Shown here piece after piece: positions 13,101-24,200 of a stretch of 64,000 nucleotides of DNA. Origin of the DNA: Chrysomallon squamiferum (lineage: Eukaryota > Mollusca > Gastropoda > Neomphalida > Peltospiridae); contig CM022665.1 of assembly GCA_012295275.1 (NCBI GenBank), positions 14,145,976 to 14,209,975 of the forward strand, read 5' to 3'. Position numbers and translations under genes: made by a program. How positions within the stretch are numbered: position 1 is the stretch's first letter; each line of letters begins with the position of its first letter. Under the pieces are notes generated by a model. It made no database searches. It had not been told where the DNA came from and saw only the letters and a program-made list of their open reading frames with translations.

Positions 13101-14515
13101 GTTTGGAAAAGCATTGTAGCAGAAAAGTAGATGAAACTCTGGGGGATAAAAATAAAGATTCAGAAAAACAGCCAGTTCTTTCTAATGGACCAGTGGACTC
13201 GCCAGTAGATTTTACAGTGCAGAAAGAAAACAAAACAGAAAAAATGGACAGTTTTGAAGTAAATTCCCATTTAAAAGAACAAGCCATATCACAGAATGGT
13301 ATTGAAGGAAGTATCAAATGTGATCCTGATGGAAATGGTTCTGTTGAAGAAAAAAATTATGTTTCAGAGCATGAACAAAACATGTCACAAGATATTAATA
13401 AAGATAACAGTATATTACCTTCACCAGCAGAAAAGAGTCCTGAATCAACAGTCTCTGTGGACCAAAATGTTCCTGAAATGGCTGATGTGAGTTTGATTTT
13501 AGTAGATGGTGATTTAGAAGAAGAAGCATACCAGCATGATGAGCCACCTCTTTCTGTTACATCTGAATCGCAGGATGAACTTGGTAGACGTTGTGTTTGT
13601 ATTTCTAACATCTTTCGCAGCCTCTCTTGCATACCAGGCAATGACACAGAAATGTCGCAGCATCCAACACTGATGAACATCTTAGCAAAACTTTTGCTTT
13701 TACATCACAAGCATCTACCTCGGGCAAAATCTCACAAATTTGAGAAAGAGGACTCAGAAACAGAAGAACTAAATGAAGCTTGTGAGGATAATGGTGAATG
13801 GTACTGGAGCTACTTGGAGGAATTGCGGGAAAACACACTGGTGATATTTGCTAACATTTGTGGTCATTTGAACCTTTCCACATATCCAGAAGAAATTTGT
13901 TTCCCCATGCTGGATGGATTGCTCCATTGGGCAGTATGTCCATCATCTTGTGCACGAGACCCTCTTCCCACAATGTCTCCACACTCCGTCCTGTCACCCC
14001 AGAGGCTTGTTTTAGAAGCTTTGTGCAAGTTGTGCATCCATGACTCAAATGTAGATCTTCTGCTGGCAACACCACCATTTGAGCGAATTGTTGAATTGTT
14101 TATGTGTTTGTCAAAACTGTTAGCGAATAGAAAAGAACAAGTTCCTAGAGAATTCGCAATAGTACTATTGTCACAACTAGTCCAAGGAGACAGCAGTGCA
14201 GCAAGAGCTATAGCTCTTCAGCACCCTTGTATATCTCTCCTTGTAGATTTTCTAGAAACTGCAGAACAAAATGCCCTACAAGTGGCCAATTCACAAGGAA
14301 TTAATGCTTTGCAGAATAATCCTGAAATAATGGGAACTAGTCTCGATATGCTCAGAAGGTCGGCTATGATATTGTTACACCTAGCACGTATACCTGAGAA
14401 TAGGTCACTGTTTGTCCATCAGCAGGGTCGCTTGTTGTCATTGGTCATGAGTCAAATTTTAGATCAGACAGTTGCCAACATTTTGTCAGATGTTTTGTAC
14501 GAGTGCTCACATTAA
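1..14515 (+). CDS. ARID1: ARID1/BAF250 (osa-like) SWI/SNF subunit, 5'-partial, 11 exons
   Basis: Large DNA-binding subunit of the BAF (SWI/SNF) chromatin remodelling complex, acting in the nucleus. Coding segments: <1-270, 1035-1258, 3181-3276, 4441-4632, 4935-5154, 5781-6963, 7237-7568, 8428-8520, 9913-10118, 11490-11619 and 12210-14515 (TAA stop). Junction phases agree and give 1749 residues from the window edge. A low-complexity Ser/Pro/Gln N-terminal part is followed by the ARID domain (visible residues about 210-305), a long Met/Pro/Ser/Gly-rich linker (to about 940), then the BAF250_C domain (PF12031 type) in the last exon with the hallmark [15 protein letters not shown]. The start of the protein is outside the window. 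Family assignment is firm from ARID plus BAF250_C; whether it matches ARID1A or ARID1B is not meaningful for an invertebrate single gene. It ends tail to tail with HELB. Confidence 0.95.
271..1034. other. ARID1 intron
   Basis: AT-rich intron with T-homopolymers near 456-472 and 739-753. I see no gene in it. Confidence 0.7.
1035..1258 (+). CDS. ARID1: ARID1 exon with polyglutamine tract
   Basis: The acceptor ATAG ends at 1034 and the phase-1 join gives Gly. The exon encodes a Thr/Ser-rich stretch, then Q-M-Q10-I-Q (CAG repeats around 1156-1192), and ends EKKKK before a GTACTT donor. The Gln tract is typical of ARID1 N-terminal disordered regions. Confidence 0.85.
1259..3180. other. ARID1 intron
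   Basis: 1.9-kb AT-rich intron with poly-T and ATT runs. Nothing recognisable in it. Confidence 0.7.
3181..3276 (+). CDS. ARID1: ARID1 exon, 32 codons, preceding ARID
   Basis: Too short for a simple ORF scan. The acceptor TTTGTAG ends at 3180 and the donor is TTT|GTAAGT. It is exactly 32 codons, phase 0 on both sides, and encodes a Gly/Pro/Asn-rich linker ([20 protein letters not shown] at its start). Confidence 0.85.
3277..4440. other. ARID1 intron
   Basis: Contains TTATTATT runs (3366-3404, 3463-3471, 3619-3633). No gene seen. Confidence 0.7.
4441..4632 (+). CDS. ARID1: ARID1 exon, N-terminal half of ARID domain
   Basis: 64 codons, phase 0/0. Encodes [19 protein letters not shown] and [19 protein letters not shown], the first helices of the AT-rich interaction (ARID/BRIGHT) DNA-binding domain. 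Confidence 0.95.
4935..5154 (+). CDS. ARID1: ARID1 exon, C-terminal half of ARID domain
   Basis: Begins [17 protein letters not shown] and continues [19 protein letters not shown], the conserved second half of ARID. Ends in phase 1 at CCAG|GTAAGG. The following acceptor is a NAGNAG pair. Confidence 0.95.
5155..5780. other. ARID1 intron with GC-richer segment, possible dispersed repeat
   Basis: ATT/TTTA simple repeats at about 5228-5291 precede a less AT-rich segment (about 5297-5705). That segment keeps an 89-codon open frame on the minus strand (5712-5443). It resembles an interspersed repeat fragment, but I do not recognise a family. Confidence 0.35.
5781..6963 (+). CDS. ARID1: ARID1 exon, Met/Pro/Gly/Ser-rich linker
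   Basis: A 1183-bp exon encoding a low-complexity disordered linker. Residues encoded by about 6180-6345 form imperfect repeats of an 8-residue unit (SSNMPGNM-like). A Ser run is encoded by TCATCATCGTCGTCA near 6535. The start may be 5781 or 5784 (tandem CAG acceptor). Ends in phase 2 before GTAAAT. Confidence 0.9.
6180..6345 (+). repeat. Coding minisatellite, 24-bp unit, in ARID1
   Basis: Imperfect tandem copies of a unit like ATGTCAAGTAACATGCCAGG(CAAC), encoding [16 protein letters not shown] variants. Substitutions are mostly in third positions and the frame is kept. Confidence 0.75.
7237..7568 (+). CDS. ARID1: ARID1 exon, Gln/Pro/Gly/Tyr-rich linker
   Basis: The acceptor TGTCAG ends at 7236 and completes an Arg codon. 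Encodes [14 protein letters not shown] and [18 protein letters not shown]. The donor is CCAG|GTTCGT, weaker than consensus, chosen because the frame stops at 7595 and the next exon needs phase 1. Confidence 0.8.
7569..8427. other. ARID1 intron
   Basis: AT-rich intron, no gene seen. Confidence 0.65.
8428..8520 (+). CDS. ARID1: ARID1 exon, 31 codons
   Basis: Short exon between TTGACAG and G|GTATGA, phase 1 on both sides. Encodes [20 protein letters not shown] and [10 protein letters not shown]. Joins in frame with both neighbours. Confidence 0.8.
8521..9912. other. ARID1 intron
   Basis: 1.4-kb AT-rich intron with a G9 run near 9800. Nothing recognisable. Confidence 0.65.
9913..10118 (+). CDS. 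ARID1: ARID1 exon, Pro/Gly-rich linker
   Basis: The acceptor TGTACAG ends at 9912 and the donor is CAG|GTAAGA. Encodes [17 protein letters not shown] and a Pro/Gly run, ending [10 protein letters not shown] in phase 0. GC content is clearly higher than the flanking introns. Confidence 0.85.
10119..11489. other. ARID1 intron
   Basis: AT-rich intron with a short TA microsatellite (about 10538-10571). No gene seen. Confidence 0.65.
11490..11619 (+). CDS. ARID1: ARID1 exon, start of BAF250_C region
   Basis: Encodes [20 protein letters not shown] followed by RRLTSKDIG. It matches the conserved segment just before BAF250_C in ARID1 proteins ([20 protein letters not shown] in human). The acceptor TTTTGCAGCAG is a tandem site, so one Gln may be optional. 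Ends in phase 1. Confidence 0.9.
11620..12209. other. ARID1 intron
   Basis: AT-rich with A-rich runs near 11810-11868. No gene seen. Confidence 0.65.
12210..14515 (+). CDS. ARID1: ARID1 terminal exon, BAF250_C domain with a long charged insert
   Basis: A single 2306-bp terminal exon, as in vertebrate ARID1 genes. It opens with [20 protein letters not shown] and the first half of BAF250_C. An acidic/Lys-rich insert of roughly 300 residues follows, with the conserved [17 protein letters not shown] near its start. The second half of BAF250_C ([19 protein letters not shown] through DVLYECSH) then runs to the TAA stop at 14513-14515. The insert carries several Psi-K-x-E SUMO-type sites. Confidence 0.95.
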
Positions 14516-17500
14516 GAGTCTGTAACAGGCTCAAAAACAGTAAATTTAAATAAACCATATCAGTTTTTCTGGAAGATGTTTCAACATGCATGTGCACCTT
14601 TATTCATCACTGACACATAACCTTTTAAATGAATTTTAACAAAAACAAATTTTTCCACTGACATTTTTAAAAAAAAAAAAAAAGAAAAAAAAAGATTAAT
14701 GTTAACAGAAATCATTTATCAGACTTTGTTACTCATGCTGTTTCATCGGTTGCCTTTAATCATGGATAATTTTTTGATTGGGTGTTGATACTGACAGCTG
14801 GAAAAAGATATGATGATTTTAAAAAAATAAATTTTAAAATTCCCCTCCCCTCCCAGATAGCCATTTTCAGATTCCATTCCATTACTATTGGAATGCAGTG
14901 TGATTGGATGAAATTTTGTCAAAGCAAATGTTGGAATAATTCTTCCTTGTACAGTATATATGTAGATATTTCATGCCAGAATTTATTAAATAAAATTTTT
15001 TTTTTTTTTGTGATTTTACTGTATACTTTTAAATGTTGTCGATCAGTGCAGTATTCATATATATGAGGTTATACTGCATTATTGATCATGGCTGTATCTA
15101 GATTATTTGTACTTATTGGTTATTGAGTATCCATTTCTTGTTACTGTGAAAGGCTTTATACCCATTGTCGAAAAGAAATAGAAAAAAAATAAACACAAAA
15201 AAAACATAAATTATTACATTGCTCTTCTTGGGTCATTTTCAACATATATAGATAATAATGAACATTTTATATGTATCAAAATCATTTTGTTTCATAAAAA
15301 TTCTGATATTTTTATGGTTATTACTTTGTGATCTGTTCATAAGCATTTGAATAAACCTTAGATTTTATTTTGTTCCCCCATGTATGGCTTGATGGAATGT
15401 TTTTCAAACCACTTATTCAGTCTGGCACGTGTGTGTGTGTGTGTGCGTGCGTGCATGCATATACACAGATACACATTTTTGCATAAACAGATGCAAATGG
15501 AAGACCATTATTATAGATAAAATTTTGATTTTCATCCTATAGCTATACAATGAAACGGAAAATTCCATGTAGAAATTTTGTGCTCAGATTTCAGTAGCTG
15601 TCAACTGAAAAGTTATTTTGCCATTGTGATTGCTTAGCCTTTACTCAGAGAAACTCATCATCATATAGCAAGCATTGTGTTGTATATGTATGTTATGGTT
15701 CAAGGAAGAGATTGAGAATATCATAAAGCCTTTGTTTTAAAAGGGTTTCCAGTTCTTAAAGAATTGGTTTAAGTGAAAATGTTGAAATCCTAAATACATA
15801 GAGCTTCAATTTTTAAGCTTTGGTTAATCATCATTTTCCTTTTTTCTTTCTATATATATATTTTTTTTAATTATTTTATTTTATTTTTTTTTTGTTTTGT
15901 GTTATAGTATCCATATATATTGAACTGAATATTGTACAAAAAAAAATGAATAAAATGTTATTAAAAGTACCTACAATGTGTTCACTAATCATATAGACTT
16001 AGAACAGTACAAATACAAATTAAGACAGGAGGAAGAAGACAATTTTGAAACATTAGGTTCATCTAATCATTGCAGCAGAAAACTTGTAAGATGTTACTTT
16101 TTTTTTCAGTGAAGAAAACCGATATTATTGTTAAATTTTGAAATAACAGAACTGCAGATAGCGAGGTTTCCAGAATAAAATAAATTAATTTTATTTCAGA
16201 ATTCTCATAGTTGATGAATATACAAACAATTTGTTTTAAAATATCTTTCATGTTACACTGATGCAAAAAAATTTCACCGAGATGTTTTTACAGAAGTTGG
16301 GTTCAAGATGACGAAGTACTCGTTACACAACTTTAACATGCAAGAGATTGGTTATAACTCTAAGCTTATAAAGAATATTTTAGAACATTTACAAAAAACA
16401 ACTGTTTTTGTTGTTACAGAGAGTTAATTCACCATTTATAGCTGTTGGCAACATGGTAGTTTTTTTTTTTATTTATTGTAGGAGCATGTGAATTTGGATT
16501 TAATGTGGCAACAAATTGTGATTGAAGCAGACAAAGTATGAAATTGGGTTAGGAACTGAAACAAATGTTGCCCAATTTATTACTCTTCATAGAAAAGAAG
16601 GCATCATCTGATTTGGGTTGGTGGCTTTGTTGATAGTGCTAAAATTTGCAGTTACATCATATGTTCACCCTCCATGGAAAATATTCATTCTGCTCCCATT
16701 CAGCTGACTGCATCAAGAAAAGTATTTCCACGAGCCAAGTTATTCTTTGCCAGAGTAAGGACTGTTAGACAGAATAAACTTGTAATGTTTACTGTCAGTA
16801 TTATGTTTGATATGTTTTTGCTTAATGACTGTCAAAATCATACTACTTGCTTAACATATATCACAACGTAACAAATGCAAGTTCTTATTTTATTGAGAAG
16901 ATGGGAAAATTCTATATAATAATACAGTAATAAATGAAACCATTTAAGATATTTTAAGGGATCATAATAATAAAGGATATACCAAAAGGTTTTATGCTGT
17001 GACCCATGATGCACTGGCCAGTCATTAACCACTGGACAAAAAAAGCTTATTCCACACCCTCTTCAGGACCTTTTCCTGCAATCACACTACATACATTTAT
17101 CTCTAGTGTATCATGTTTCCTGAAACATACCTAGATACCATCTACTACCATAATTAAACATTAAATGGTATAACCCATTTTAGTAGTTGGGTCTAATTTT
17201 GCACACAGTAAATTTATGAAGCCATTGTTCAGTAATTAAATGAAATTGCTGAATTTTTCTGTAATTTCTCACAATAACCATTTCAAAGATGTATATAAAT
17301 TAATTAGCCACAACCAAGTATGCAGTTTTACAAAAGATCAGTAAAAATGCTGAATGCAGTGAAAATATATAATTAAGTTCCAGCAAACAATGTATAACTA
17401 ACCACTGGACATCGGCAAACAATAGGGATTTAGTACTTTTTATTGAAACTTGCAGACATTTGTCATCTGACTACATTTAAACAATTTTTGCCATGTTCTA

Positions 17501-17577
17501 TGTAGAATGTATAAAGAATTTTCAAACACTATACTTTCGTATTTTTTATATATAGCATAGACATAAAAAAAAAAAAC

Positions 17578-17629
<52 letters not shown>

Positions 17630-17814
17630 GAATGTGCTTTAATTGTAAAGCATTTTGTGGAATAATCTTTTTCTATAACATAAAAACCAAAAGATGCAGC
17701 ATATATATATATCACTAAATTTGCTTCTAAACTCGAACCAAGTTCTTTTGTAAAATATATAATGCAAATAATAAAAATTAAATGCATTAACATATATTAA
17801 CACCTCAACTGTCA
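14516..17814. other. Convergent 3' ends of ARID1 and HELB
   Basis: Holds the ARID1 3' UTR and the HELB 3' UTR on the other strand. Candidate ARID1 polyadenylation signals (AATAAA) include those near 14548, 14990, 15350 and 15948. A TG run occurs at about 15429-15445 and a TA microsatellite at 17581-17626. No further gene is visible. Confidence 0.6.
17581..17626. repeat. (TA)23 microsatellite
   Basis: Uninterrupted TA dinucleotide run of 46 bp downstream of the HELB stop codon. Confidence 0.95.
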
Positions 17815-18234
17815 CTATGACAAATTTTCATCTAGTTCTAAATCTTTGAAATAATTTATTGCTGGGCTCAGTGAGGAGTTTAGTTTTGTAATTTTTGGAG
17901 GACTAGTTTCAGTTACGTTTCCAGACGATGCCTGTCTTTTCATGAAGTCTGCTTCTATCTCACCAGATGTTTCATTGTGAGAAGTATTCAGACTGCCTGT
18001 TGCAACCACATCTCTTCTATTTTCCATGAAAAAAGAAACATTGTGTTGATCTTTCTGTTGTGAAGGAAAAACCTCTTCAAACTCATCCACCTCAAGACCG
18101 TAAGTTGTGACATCAACTTCTTCAATCCAACTATCGTCACTGTCAAATAAATGCTCCTCATCAACAGCATTTTCTCCATTTTGTACAGCTGTTTCAATAC
18201 TTTCCTGGCTTGCCCAAATTCTCTTTTGACATAT
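17815..18234 (-). CDS. HELB: HELB terminal exon
   Basis: Encodes ICQKRIWASQESIETAVQNG and an acidic DSDDSWIEEVD stretch. A disordered tail with TETSPPKITK (CDK-type SPxK) ends at the TAG stop (17817-17815). In human HELB the equivalent tail controls localisation. Confidence 0.85.
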   Translation of the reverse strand: MCQKRIWASQESIETAVQNGENAVDEEHLFDSDDSWIEEVDVTTYGLEVDEFEEVFPSQQKDQHNVSFFMENRRDVVATGSLNTSHNETSGEIEADFMKRQASSGNVTETSPPKITKLNSSLSPAINYFKDLELDENLS

Positions 18235-21200
18235 CTGTTTAAACATAATTATTCTTTATGATATTAGTTTTAAAACAAAATTATTCACATAATTGTGTGT
18301 ATGTATCTGTTTGTCTTTTTGTCAGTTTCTTTCTTCTTACCACATGTTGGTGCATGCTTCTTTTGTGTGTATGTGTCTCTCTTTCTCTATCTCCCTCTTC
18401 TTCTCCTAAACCTTTTCACCTTTCTCCTCCCTCTCTTTCTCTTTTTCTCTCACCTTTTACTATACCTTTTTGCCTCTCTTCCTCCTAGCTCTCTTTTTCA
18501 TTCTCCATTCATTTCCTACACTCTCTTCTTCCCACTCATAAATACTAATTAATAATTACCATGACAGATTTTTCATGCTGTGATAAAACGTTTTTGAGTT
18601 TTTCCTGCAGACTTGTTCTTCTTTCATCATCCTGATGTTTCACAGCTGCATTTAGGCAGTCAAGAGTACCTACAATATATACAGATTTGCGTCCTCTTGT
18701 GACTGCAGTATAAACATGTTTCCATGTCTGGTAACCACATTTTCCTAGCATGTATACAACTGTATCAGATTCAGAACCCTGGAAGGTAAAGAGATTAGTA
18801 AATTACTAACAATAATAAATTATTACAATATAAACAAATTAATAAAAAGCAGAAGAAGAACAACAAAGAACAAGAAACTGCTTAATCTGTTGCAAAGTCA
18901 TTTTTACTTTAAAATGACAGAACAATGTTCTTCATTTTATGAAACTCACAACTGATACCTTATTAAATAATGGAGATCACAATTGGTAAAATAACTGAAT
19001 TAATAAAATGCAGAGCCAGAAAACAATAGTCTGTTTAATGTCTTTTTTCATTTGTCTACCTGATATGTATGTATTGTCTTTGCCCAAGCATGCCTCATTT
19101 TGCATTCTCTTCTTAAATCGTTGTAAGTGGCACATAAAATATTTTCTTGTTCTTTATATTTGTCTGACAGTGTTAAGAACCTAGTCATCTTTCCTTTGAT
19201 GCATTCTTCCATATCCTGAAAGAATATGAGAAGAAAAAATACTGAAATATTATTTACTAAAATACTGTGCTTTAATTAAATAATTTAATTTCTTTAAACA
19301 GTCATTTTTGTTTCTTATTTTCAGTGTCTAAATATTATGTACTGCACATACCAATTATATTCTGTTAATACATTTTTTATTTTCAAATGTAAATTCCAAT
19401 GGCCTTATTATTTCTGTGCAATCCATTATATTCTTAACAGTAATCACAGACGTCATTTATCTGGAATTCAGGATTTTAGCACTATCTGAAAATCATTTCC
19501 AAATTATTATTTTTTTCTTTCCCAGCATTCATCCATTTGTTGGTTCATGTCACCAAAGTTATATTTCTCATGAACCAATATAGCAGAATATTCAGTAAAA
19601 TTTGTGCTCACAATGACAAGATCTAAACTACACGATTACACCGAAAACTTTTCCTCAGATGCCAGGAAATCGCATCTAAGTAAGTCAGATAAAAACTTTT
19701 TCTGTGGAAGACTTCTGGACTCCCATCTTGCATCTTCGGCATTCACTCACCAATCTTTTGATTATCTGTTATCCAGTATAAAATTATGCAGATTTTTTGT
19801 AATAGGCCTGTCTCATCTCTGAATAACATTAAGAATAATTAAAAAAAAAGAAAAAGAAGAAGAAACTAACGAAAAATAATAATTATAATAAAACTAACGA
19901 TAATAATTATTATAAAATAATAAATGAATAATATAACACTTACATCAGTTATGAAGAAGACATCTCCATTATTAATCTTCACTTCTGAATCACATTTAAT
20001 GTTTGTCTGACACATTTTATTGTGAGTTTCAACAGAGTTTGTCTTTGAATTATCTTCTAAAACAACCATTTTATTTTTACCCTCCAATCCAGAATCTTTA
20101 TTGCTGAATTTATCACTATATCCATGCTCTTTGCAGGGTATTTCATTTTTATTACTGAATTTATTCTCTTTGCAAACTGACATGTTTATTAATATAGATG
20201 ACCTACAGCTTTGTGATTTTGCTAGAAAGGAATTATCTGATTTGGCATGTTCTTCCTTTTTGTTCTTAATGTCTAATAATCTGTTTAAGTGATTTTTGAT
20301 GGATCTGTTTCTATTCATGCAGACTTTGTCACCTAATCTGAAGTCATATTTGTTTTTATGGTTTTTCAGTGTGTGATTATTGTAATATTTGCAGCAAATT
20401 TCATTTATGGCCTCACAGTCATGTCTGCAAAATTAAGATACAAAGTAATAAATTAAAATTAAAAATAAATAATGCAAAGTATAATAGGACAGAAAAAACA
20501 GAATAGAAAAAAAAAATGTGGCCCTCTCCCACCTGTGTTCATTAGCAGAGAAGCCTGAAAATACAAATTTAGATTACGAAATTGATTATTCAAGAAATCT
20601 TGTATACAATATATATATAATTTGTCAATATCTGAAAAACTTCATGCCACTTACCGCCTGAATGACACAAACTGAGATGTCACATGGTCTTTGACGTCTG
20701 GTGATTCATTCAGTAACTTTCTTACCATAACATCTCTGTCTGTAATAATAATAGTCCGTTTTTTATGGCAAGTATGCTATTTTTTACACAGATTGAAATC
20801 AATTTAGTTGGTCCCAAAACATTAAATTGTTAAAATCTCACCCATAATAAATAAATGAATATTTGGTTTCCTTTCTTTCTCAAAACAATTTAAAATACTT
20901 GCATCTATTACAATTACAACAACAATCATCACCACTAGTATTACTACAAGTAGTACTAAAAATAATAATAATAGTACTGTTCCATAATAATATAAAAATA
21001 ATTTAGTCTAAATATTCTCATAGGAGTTGCTGTTTCTGTCATGAAGGTTAATAATCAGTTGTTAGAGACATACAGTTTACTACAAACACAGTAAAGCTAG
21101 CCTACAACAGTCATCTTCTGAATCAGGAGTAACGAGATGAAACCTCTAAAGCATCAAACTCGGGAATCTGTTGATTTGAGATTCGTGTTGCATTCTCCAC

Positions 21201-24200
21201 TATCAGTTTTGATTCTGCTCGATGATTGGTTGTGAGTTCCACCCCAAACTGGAGATGCTGTGCTAAATAGAAAATGTCTGTTAGAAAATTTCCTGGTTCA
21301 ATGGAGGGCAGCTGTCGAACATCTCCGAGCAGAATTATCTTTCTCAGTTCACATTGGGACAGTAAAATATTCAAAATTGTTGCAAAGATTGTCACAGAAA
21401 CAAGACTGCATTCATCAACTACCAAAACTGTCGTTTTACTGTGACTCCATGCTGATTGTTTTTCACCCATATTTTTCCATTTTATCTGCTCACGACAGTA
21501 ATTTTTGTAGCTTGTGATGATGCTGTGAAGAGTATAAGATTTCAGACCAGCTTTCTGGCCAAGAAGATTTGCAGCTCTACCAGTAGGAGCAGTTAGAAGA
21601 ATCTGGCTGCCAGTGTCTGATAATGAATGAAAATCACTGTCGTCATCAGAGATGGGGGTGGTCTGTGTTCCAACATGGTTACCCTCACGTTTCACATTAG
21701 ATATGTCATACTTGGATAGAAATTGTTCACAGAGTATTGAATTTTCAGGGGGTTTTCTGGGGAGAAAAAAAAAAAAAAAAGGAATTTTAAAAATATTTTC
21801 AAATGTCTGTTATAGATACATAATACTAAAATAGACATGTCCACACAAATGAAGTAATTTCATTGTCTCTTATACAGACTCCAGTACATGAAGCTATAAA
21901 CACATTTCTAACAATTTGCAAACATAAAAAAACACATGCACACACACACACTTCATTCAGGAAATGAAAAAAAATTCTACAATTCTTCATTAATAACCAA
22001 GCCTAAACACAATCAAGATGTCCATTATCCATAAATGTATTTCAATATACCTCTGTTTACAGATGTGTTCCAGGGTCTTTGTGACAACAGTAGTTTTTCC
22101 ACAGCCTCCTTTACCAGAGAAAACAGCCAGTGGGCAGTTACATATGAGATGAGCAGCCAACCACTGATCTTTGTCATTACGGATGTCATCAAAATCTGGA
22201 CTGCAAAATTAAATATAATTACTGTGTAAGGTGACTTTAAGAGACTGCTAAGGCTTTGTGAAGAGTTTGTTTGTCTTTGTGTGTGTTAACTAAGTGATAT
22301 ATTTGTATTTTGTGACTTAGTGAGGGAGAGTGTAGAAAGGATTTTGATCATGTCTGCACAGTCATATGTTACGCCAGAAACAAAAACAGAAACTAATAAG
22401 CATACGTCACACCTCAAACTGGAATGAATCTCATTCCATGAGAATCACTATCCACTAATGCAATAAGATGTCACACTTTCATGAACTTTAAATGGATGCA
22501 ATATTCTACATTATTCCATTTACTTCTTACTGAAAATGAAATTTAGTAATTCTATTTAGTAATATTTAAAAAATTAGTGTCTTTAAAAATGTAATAAAGA
22601 ACAAAATGACTGTTTAACAACACCTAAGCACAAAGAAACATAATTAGCTACTGGATGCCATCAAGAAGAAAATGTTTTTTAATCAGTATAAAAGGTTTAT
22701 TTATATTTTAAACACTATATAACAAACATCAAATAAACAATATTTATCACAACGTATGTTATAATTTATGAAAAAAAGGCTTCATAATTTATGTAACAAG
22801 TGATTCCACCACATTCATAGTTTAGAAGACATTTTATAATTTGTTGAAAATCAGGATAATCCAACCAAATACGATGCACTGTCAAAACACAGTGATCACA
22901 CTAGGTGGATCACTCTCCTTTAAATTAAAAATACAAGTTAAATAAATATGATCAAAACAACATCATCCTTCACTGGCTATGTATTGGAAAACTGCAAATT
23001 ACCAAGACTGGTTTGACTGAATGGTGTTTTTTTGTTCTCACTTTGTTCCAATGTTTTTGGCACTCAGACAATATATATTCGTTAACAGAAAGTTTAAAAT
23101 TATTACATAGGATACTCACCTACGGTAAATTCAAAACAGCCCCGACTACTAAGCATTCCTTTTCATTGCCTCTGTTATCAACATGATTAGATATCTTATA
23201 AAATACTATATTCTTTATAGAAAATGAAATGACTCGTGCTTTTAACACCATTCTAATTAAGAAGTGTTCCAGAGACACAAAAGTGAGTCTGTAAAAATAC
23301 TGAATTTAGATGCATTTGAGTGTTTATTTTTTCCAGATCATTTATTACACCTATATTTCAGCAGCACAAAATGTGTATTAAAGTTATCATGTAGAATATT
23401 TAAGTATTTATGACATGCCCTTATTAGCTTTCATTTCTTAATGACCCAGTGTTTTATTCTGCATGAGACAATTTTGGGCTGTAACATACAAATCCAGGAC
23501 AACTCCCACTCCATAAAGACAGTTTTGGATAATTCCCCACTCCTAATTTTTTATATGTCTTTTACATGTTTATCAGAGTATTATTTCTTTGACTGCACTT
23601 GAGTGGATGATTGTGTAACTGAACATGATTGCACTTGGGAAGGTGATCCTCGATTACACCTGGTTGATCTTTGTGTGTACTAAGAAGCCACAACAAGGTG
23701 ACTTCTAACTAATTGCCAAGATGAGATCTTTATAAGGGGGCCAGCGTACCTGGTTCATTCAGATAGATATTTCTCAATACATGCTACATATATATTCAAC
23801 CATGGAGATCGTCAAAAACCAACTTGGTGGTTTGAAGCTAGTACATGAAAGCTGTATGTACACTAAGAAGTACATCTGGAAGAATGTCAGGTGGGAGTGT
23901 GCCAATCACTATGCATTCAGCTGTCTCGCTACAGATACTGAGGTAAATATTACATGATTATGTTCATTGATTGGAGCTTGGACATATATTATATTTACTC
24001 ATTTATTAACTCTTTTTCTCCTGTATTGGATGTTTTAATTGATTATTATTAAAAGACATTAAAATATTAATTTTAATAATTGATATCATTACTAATGGTC
24101 ATTTCACTTCTTATCTTTCCAGATGAAGGCTGTTATCAGCTCCACACAACATAGCCATGATATTCAGGATCATTCTGTTGCAGTGACCAAACTATATGCA

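Noticed and set aside
12976-13680. Minus-strand open frames inside the ARID1 terminal exon
   Set aside because: Shadows of the real + strand coding frame.
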